Assembly (NCBI GenBank): GCA_947626215.1
Contig: CANQRJ010000064.1
Coordinates: 1-7,819, forward strand
Length of the DNA: 7,819 nt
Direction of reading: 5' to 3'
Source: an uncultured Bacilli bacterium
GTDB taxonomy: Bacteria; Bacillota_I; Bacilli_A; RF39; UBA660
Below, in pieces: positions 4,782 to 7,819 of this stretch; positions within the stretch are counted from its first letter, which is position 1, and the number at the start of each line of letters is the position of its first letter. The notes under the pieces were generated by a model that saw only the letters and a program-made list of their open reading frames with translations, made no database searches and was not told where the DNA came from. The position numbers were made by a program, and so were the translations under genes.

Positions 4782-6523
4782 ATTTAAAAGATTTATATAT
4801 TAATTTTTTTGTGAGTAAAGGACATAAACAAATTCCAAGTGCCCCTGTGGTACCAGAAAATGATCCGTCTGTTTTATTTAATACGGCAGGTATGCAACCT
4901 TTAATTCCTTATTTAATGGGAGAAGAGCATCCATATGGTAAAAGACTTTGTGATTATCAAAAATGCATTCGTTTAACTGATTTAGATCGTATTGGAGATT
5001 CTACTCATCATACTTTTTTTGAAATGTTAGGAAATTGGAGTTTAGGAGATTATTTTAAAAATGAAAGTATTGCCTATAGTTTTGAATTTTTAACGGAAGT
5101 GCTACATATTCCGGTTGATAAGTTAGCTATTACAGTTTTTGAAGGGGATGAAGAAATTCCAAGAGATGAAGTTTCTGCAAGTCGATGGGAATCTTTAGGA
5201 ATTCCAAAATCAAGAATTGCTTATTTAGGAAGAGATGATAATTTTTGGATTCCAGGGGACTCTGGTCCATGTGGGGGAGATACGGAAATTTTTTATTGGA
5301 GAGATGATAGTACTCCTCCAGTAAATTTTGATCCTCATGATGAAAGATGGGTTGAAATATGGAATAATGTCTTTATGGAATTTTATAAAGATAAAGATGG
5401 AAAAGTGACAGAACTTGCCCAAAAAAATGTCGATACTGGAATGGGACTTGAAAGAGTCGTGGCCGTTTTAGAAGGAGTATACGACAATTATTTAACAAGT
5501 ATTTGGGAAAAACCAAGAAAATTATTGGAACAAATTACGGGATTACCATATCAAGGCAATGAAGAGTCCATGCGTATTATTTTGGATCATATTCGTACAT
5601 CTGTTATGATAGCTGCCGACCCAGCAGGCATTAAACCTAGTAATACCGATCAAGGTTATATTTTAAGAAGACTTATTCGGCGCGCGATTCGTCATGCAAG
5701 AAAATTAGGATTAGATAAAGATAGTAATTGGGAAGAACAACTTGCTAAATGTTTTATTGAAATTTATGAACCTTATTATAAAGAAGTAGAAGAAAATAAA
5801 GAAGTTGTTTTAAATGTTTTAAAACAAGAAAAAGAAAAATTTAATCGTACTTTAGAAAAAGGATTAAAAGTTTTTGAAAAAATTTCTTTAAATACGAATG
5901 AAATTGACGGAGAAACCGCTTTTCATTTATATGATACTTTTGGTTTTCCTATTGAACTTACGATTGAAGTCGCAAAAGAAAGAAATTTAACGGTTGATGA
6001 AGTAGGATTTCAAAAAAAATTTCAAGAACATCAAGAAAAATCAAGAACGGCAAGTGCAGGTAAATTTAAAGGTGGCTTAAGTGGAAATTCTTTAGTGGAA
6101 ACGAAATATCATACGGCAACTCATTTACTCAATGCGGCTTTAAAAAAAGTAATTGGACCTCAAGTTCATCAAATGGGAAGTAATATTACAGAAGAGCGTT
6201 TAAGATTTGATTTTCCATGTGATCATAAACTTACAGAGGAAGAAAAACAAAAAGTGGAAGATTTAGTGAATCAATGGATTCAAAAAGAAATTCCTGTTAC
6301 TAAAGAAACAATGGAGAAAGAAAAAGCGATTCAAAGTGGTGCAGAATGCATGTTTATTGAAAAGTATCCTGATATGGTCACTGTTTATAAAATAGGTGAT
6401 GTTTCTAAAGAACTTTGTGGAGGACCACATGTTGAGAATACCAAAGAGTTAGGGCATTTCAAAATTAAAAAAGAAGAAGCTTCTAGCGCAGGAGTAAGAA
6501 GAATTAAAGCGATCCTTGAATAA
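4778..6523 (+). CDS. alaS: Alanyl-tRNA synthetase, short form lacking beta-barrel and C-Ala domains
   Basis: AlaRS charges tRNA-Ala with alanine in the cytosol. The class II catalytic core is clear: NDPSVLFNTAGMQ (28-40), motif 2 region with HHTFFEMLGNWSLGDYFK (77-94), SGPCGGDTEIFY (162-173), motif 3 GMGLERV (221-227), and the tRNA-binding helices with DQGYILRRLIRRAIRHA (291-307). The editing domain keeps all four zinc ligands, H445 and H449 (HTATH) and C547 and H551 (CGGPH), plus Q465. From memory these match E. coli H564, H568, C666, H670 and Q584, all at a constant offset of 119, so the editing core has no net indel. The protein is only 581 residues against about 875: the beta-barrel before HxxxH is reduced to about 20 residues, and nothing follows the GVRRIKAIL end of the editing domain. 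The motif 2 loop is also about five residues shorter than in E. coli. GAAGGA lies just upstream and it overlaps the kinase gene by 4 nt. No T-box leader is seen. A second, full-length alaS elsewhere cannot be excluded. Confidence 0.93.
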   Translation: MNLKDLYINFFVSKGHKQIPSAPVVPENDPSVLFNTAGMQPLIPYLMGEEHPYGKRLCDYQKCIRLTDLDRIGDSTHHTFFEMLGNWSLGDYFKNESIAYSFEFLTEVLHIPVDKLAITVFEGDEEIPRDEVSASRWESLGIPKSRIAYLGRDDNFWIPGDSGPCGGDTEIFYWRDDSTPPVNFDPHDERWVEIWNNVFMEFYKDKDGKVTELAQKNVDTGMGLERVVAVLEGVYDNYLTSIWEKPRKLLEQITGLPYQGNEESMRIILDHIRTSVMIAADPAGIKPSNTDQGYILRRLIRRAIRHARKLGLDKDSNWEEQLAKCFIEIYEPYYKEVEENKEVVLNVLKQEKEKFNRTLEKGLKVFEKISLNTNEIDGETAFHLYDTFGFPIELTIEVAKERNLTVDEVGFQKKFQEHQEKSRTASAGKFKGGLSGNSLVETKYHTATHLLNAALKKVIGPQVHQMGSNITEERLRFDFPCDHKLTEEEKQKVEDLVNQWIQKEIPVTKETMEKEKAIQSGAECMFIEKYPDMVTVYKIGDVSKELCGGPHVENTKELGHFKIKKEEASSAGVRRIKAILE

Positions 6524-6544
6524 GAACAAAAAAATGTTCTTTTT
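6522..6544 (+). terminator. Rho-independent terminator after alaS
   Basis: AAGAACA (6522-6528), a six-A loop, TGTTCTT (6535-6541), then T to 6544. The stem starts with the last two bases of the stop codon. Because it follows at once, no separate C-terminal AlaRS fragment is encoded downstream in the same transcript. Confidence 0.8.
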
Positions 6545-6628
6545 CTTTACATGTTTTTTGTAAAATTGTAAAAAATAAAAAAGAAAGTTGATTTTTGTAA
6601 TAGTTTTTTTCCTTTTTTTAAAATTTTA

Positions 6629-6637
6629 TGATATAAT
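6629..6637 (+). promoter_or_regulatory. Extended -10 promoter of the surface-protein gene
   Basis: TGA followed by a perfect TATAAT (6632-6637) makes an extended -10 element. There is no convincing -35: the 17-base-spaced hexamer is TTCCTT (6609-6614). The upstream part is two T7 tracts split by CC (6604-6619). The transcript would start near 6644, about 32 nt before the start codon. Confidence 0.65.
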
Positions 6638-6675
6638 CAAGTTAAAGTAAGTAGGATCGCTAGAGGTGATTTGGA

Positions 6676-7819
6676 ATGAATAAAGAGAGCAGTTTGAGCT
6701 TTAAAAATATTTTTAAAAGAGAAACAAAACTAGCGGCTTATATTATCGCATGTATGACAGTTGTAGTTATGAGTGTTTCTTATGCTCTATTTTTTCAAGT
6801 TACAAATAATTCTAAAAATCAAGTTGTAGAGTCTGGAGAGTTAAAATTTACTTATCAAAATGGAAATGAAATTAAATCTTCAACTGATAAAGAAAGTATT
6901 TGTTTTCAACCAATGACATTAGAAGAAGCAAATTTATATTATGACGAATGTGCTTTTAATTTTAGTGTAACAAATGATGGTTCTTTGAAAGCTAATTATT
7001 CTATTTCATTAGAGCCATTAGAAGGAAATAATGTAGATCCAACTAAATTGAAAGTTATACTTAAAAAGGTAACAAAAAGTGGTGAAACAGATGGTTCGGA
7101 TACTTTAACAGATGTTAGTGGGTTTCCTAAACAAATGGAAAGTACAACATCTGAGAATGGATTTGAACTTGTTAAAGACATTGAATTAGATAGTCATAGT
7201 ACTGCTACTTATCGAGTACAGATTTATGTAGATGAAGAAAGTAATCTTGATGAAACAGAAGTTGGAAAAACAATTAGTTATCGAATTCATGGAAAAGGAT
7301 TGGTTCATGAAGATCAACCTATTTCGTCAGATCCAAATACACCACAAGAACAAGAAACTGTTTTTCCAAATACGGTTATAGATGACCAAGATGAAGCAGG
7401 AAACGGACTTGTTACTCAAAACCATGATGATTATGCTCCAACGGGGGGGGGGTCATTAGAAGAAGGATGGAAGCATTCTGAATTAAGATATGTGGGTCCA
7501 AATCCAAATAATTATGTAGAGTTTAATGGAGAAGAAAATACATGGCGAATTATAGGTTTAGTGAATGTAAAAACAGATAGTGGAATAACTCAAAGAGTAA
7601 AAATTATAAAAGATTCTATAGGTGATTATAGTTGGGACAGTTCAGTAGATGATGTAAATGATGGTTATGGAGTGAATGAATGGAGCCAAGCAGACATCAT
7701 GAAACTCTTAAATCCAGGATATGAGGATAACAAAAAAGAAGATTCTAGTGGAGCTTCCAGTGGAACAGAAAATGCAAATAACAGTTTATATTGGAATGGC
7801 TCAAGTGGAACATGCTATA
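6676..7819 (+). CDS. Putative exported/surface protein with in-frame poly-G tract, 3' end outside the window
   Basis: The frame is open from ATG 6676 (AGAGGTG at 6662-6668) to the window edge, 381 codons and one base. A basic N-terminus precedes a hydrophobic span (about 19-41) ending in SVSYA, which could be an anchor or a signal peptide cut after A37. Residues about 52-208 are rich in beta-type sequence: SGEL (53-56), a Cys pair C76/C92 that could form a disulfide, FNFSVTNDGSLKANYSISL (94-112) and TATYRVQIYV (176-185). This order recalls the TasA/camelysin exported fibre proteins of Bacillus (inference). An acidic Pro/Gln/Asp linker (209-255) leads to T256-GGG259, encoded by ten consecutive G. 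The second domain begins with LRYVGPNPNNYVEF (270-283) and continues with TWRIIGL (289-295), RVKIIKDSIGDYSW (307-320), VNEWSQADIMKLLNP (333-347) and SLYWNGSSGTCY (370-381). It loosely resembles domains with a WRI(I/L)...W..S.(I/L)..(W/L)LN pattern such as DUF6273. No function is claimed. The poly-G tract suggests phase variation. Confidence 0.85.
   Translation, partial: MNKESSLSFKNIFKRETKLAAYIIACMTVVVMSVSYALFFQVTNNSKNQVVESGELKFTYQNGNEIKSSTDKESICFQPMTLEEANLYYDECAFNFSVTNDGSLKANYSISLEPLEGNNVDPTKLKVILKKVTKSGETDGSDTLTDVSGFPKQMESTTSENGFELVKDIELDSHSTATYRVQIYVDEESNLDETEVGKTISYRIHGKGLVHEDQPISSDPNTPQEQETVFPNTVIDDQDEAGNGLVTQNHDDYAPTGGGSLEEGWKHSELRYVGPNPNNYVEFNGEENTWRIIGLVNVKTDSGITQRVKIIKDSIGDYSWDSSVDDVNDGYGVNEWSQADIMKLLNPGYEDNKKEDSSGASSGTENANNSLYWNGSSGTCY
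7443..7452 (+). repeat. Homopolymeric G10 tract, candidate phase-variation switch
   Basis: Ten uninterrupted G inside the surface-protein gene encode the last base of T256 and G257-G259. At ten the frame stays open to the window edge. With nine, the reading becomes ...GGT CAT TAG and stops after H260. With eleven it stops at TGA after F268 (V-I-R-R-R-M-E-A-F). No other G run in the window exceeds about five. Homopolymer tracts of this length are prone to slippage during replication; they are also prone to sequencing error, but the open frame on both sides argues that ten is a real in-frame length. Confidence 0.85.

Noticed and set aside
6996..7181. Minus-strand open frame in the surface-protein gene
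   Set aside because: It is a shadow of the + strand gene, with Ser/Leu/Val composition, no start signals and no recognised motif.
7443..7452. Poly-G as a plain assembly or sequencing error
   Set aside because: The frame is open and protein-like on both sides at exactly ten G. An error is still possible for individual reads, but the consensus length makes biological sense.
1..7819. CRISPR arrays, insertion sequences, att sites, rRNA
   Set aside because: No regularly spaced repeats, no transposase or integrase motifs, no terminal inverted repeats, and no rRNA-like stretches were seen on either strand.

Overview
The window is strongly AT-rich (about 30% G+C by eye) and has compact, co-directional Firmicutes-style genes: strong GGAGG ribosome binding sites, short intergenic gaps and hairpin-plus-T-run terminators. 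Gene content (RNase Y, a YneF-type membrane protein, an AI-2E family permease, a very short alanyl-tRNA synthetase) points to the Bacilli, most likely a reduced-genome, host-associated lineage such as the uncultured gut Bacilli near RF39/Erysipelotrichales/Mollicutes. Every tryptophan in the read frames is TGG, so the standard bacterial code (table 11) fits and the Mycoplasma code is not needed. The organism assignment is inference from gene style.

Layout, all genes on the + strand. 1-103: the end of an upstream transcript (either a protein tail ending at 57 or an unidentified RNA), closed by a terminator. 119-1787: promoter, rny (RNase Y, the RNA-decay endonuclease), terminator. 1816-2101: promoter, yneF-like single-span membrane protein, terminator. 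2153-3013: promoter, a membrane-anchored protein with a long Pro/Glu/Val-rich cytosolic tail and no recognised family, terminator. 3012-6544: promoter, then a probable three-gene operon of an AI-2E family permease, a phage-type deoxynucleoside-monophosphate-kinase-like P-loop protein, and alaS (4-nt overlap with the kinase gene), closed by a terminator. 6629-7819: an extended -10 promoter and the first 381 codons of a large putative exported or surface protein that runs off the window.

The most interesting element is an uninterrupted run of ten G (7443-7452) inside the surface-protein gene. It is by far the longest G run in an AT-rich window. It sits in the linker between an N-terminal anchored beta-rich domain and a C-terminal domain. 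One base lost or gained gives a stop within 13 codons of the tract. This is the expected layout of a phase-variable contingency locus that would keep or remove the outer domain while leaving the anchored part intact. The length in this sequence is the ON (in-frame) state.

The second notable item is the 581-residue AlaRS. It keeps the class II catalytic core and all four zinc ligands of the editing site. It lacks the roughly 100-residue beta-barrel before the editing domain, has a motif 2 loop about five residues shorter than in E. coli, and has no C-terminal C-Ala region. The genes otherwise look like ordinary housekeeping neighbours with no evident common pathway beyond the kinase-alaS translational coupling.
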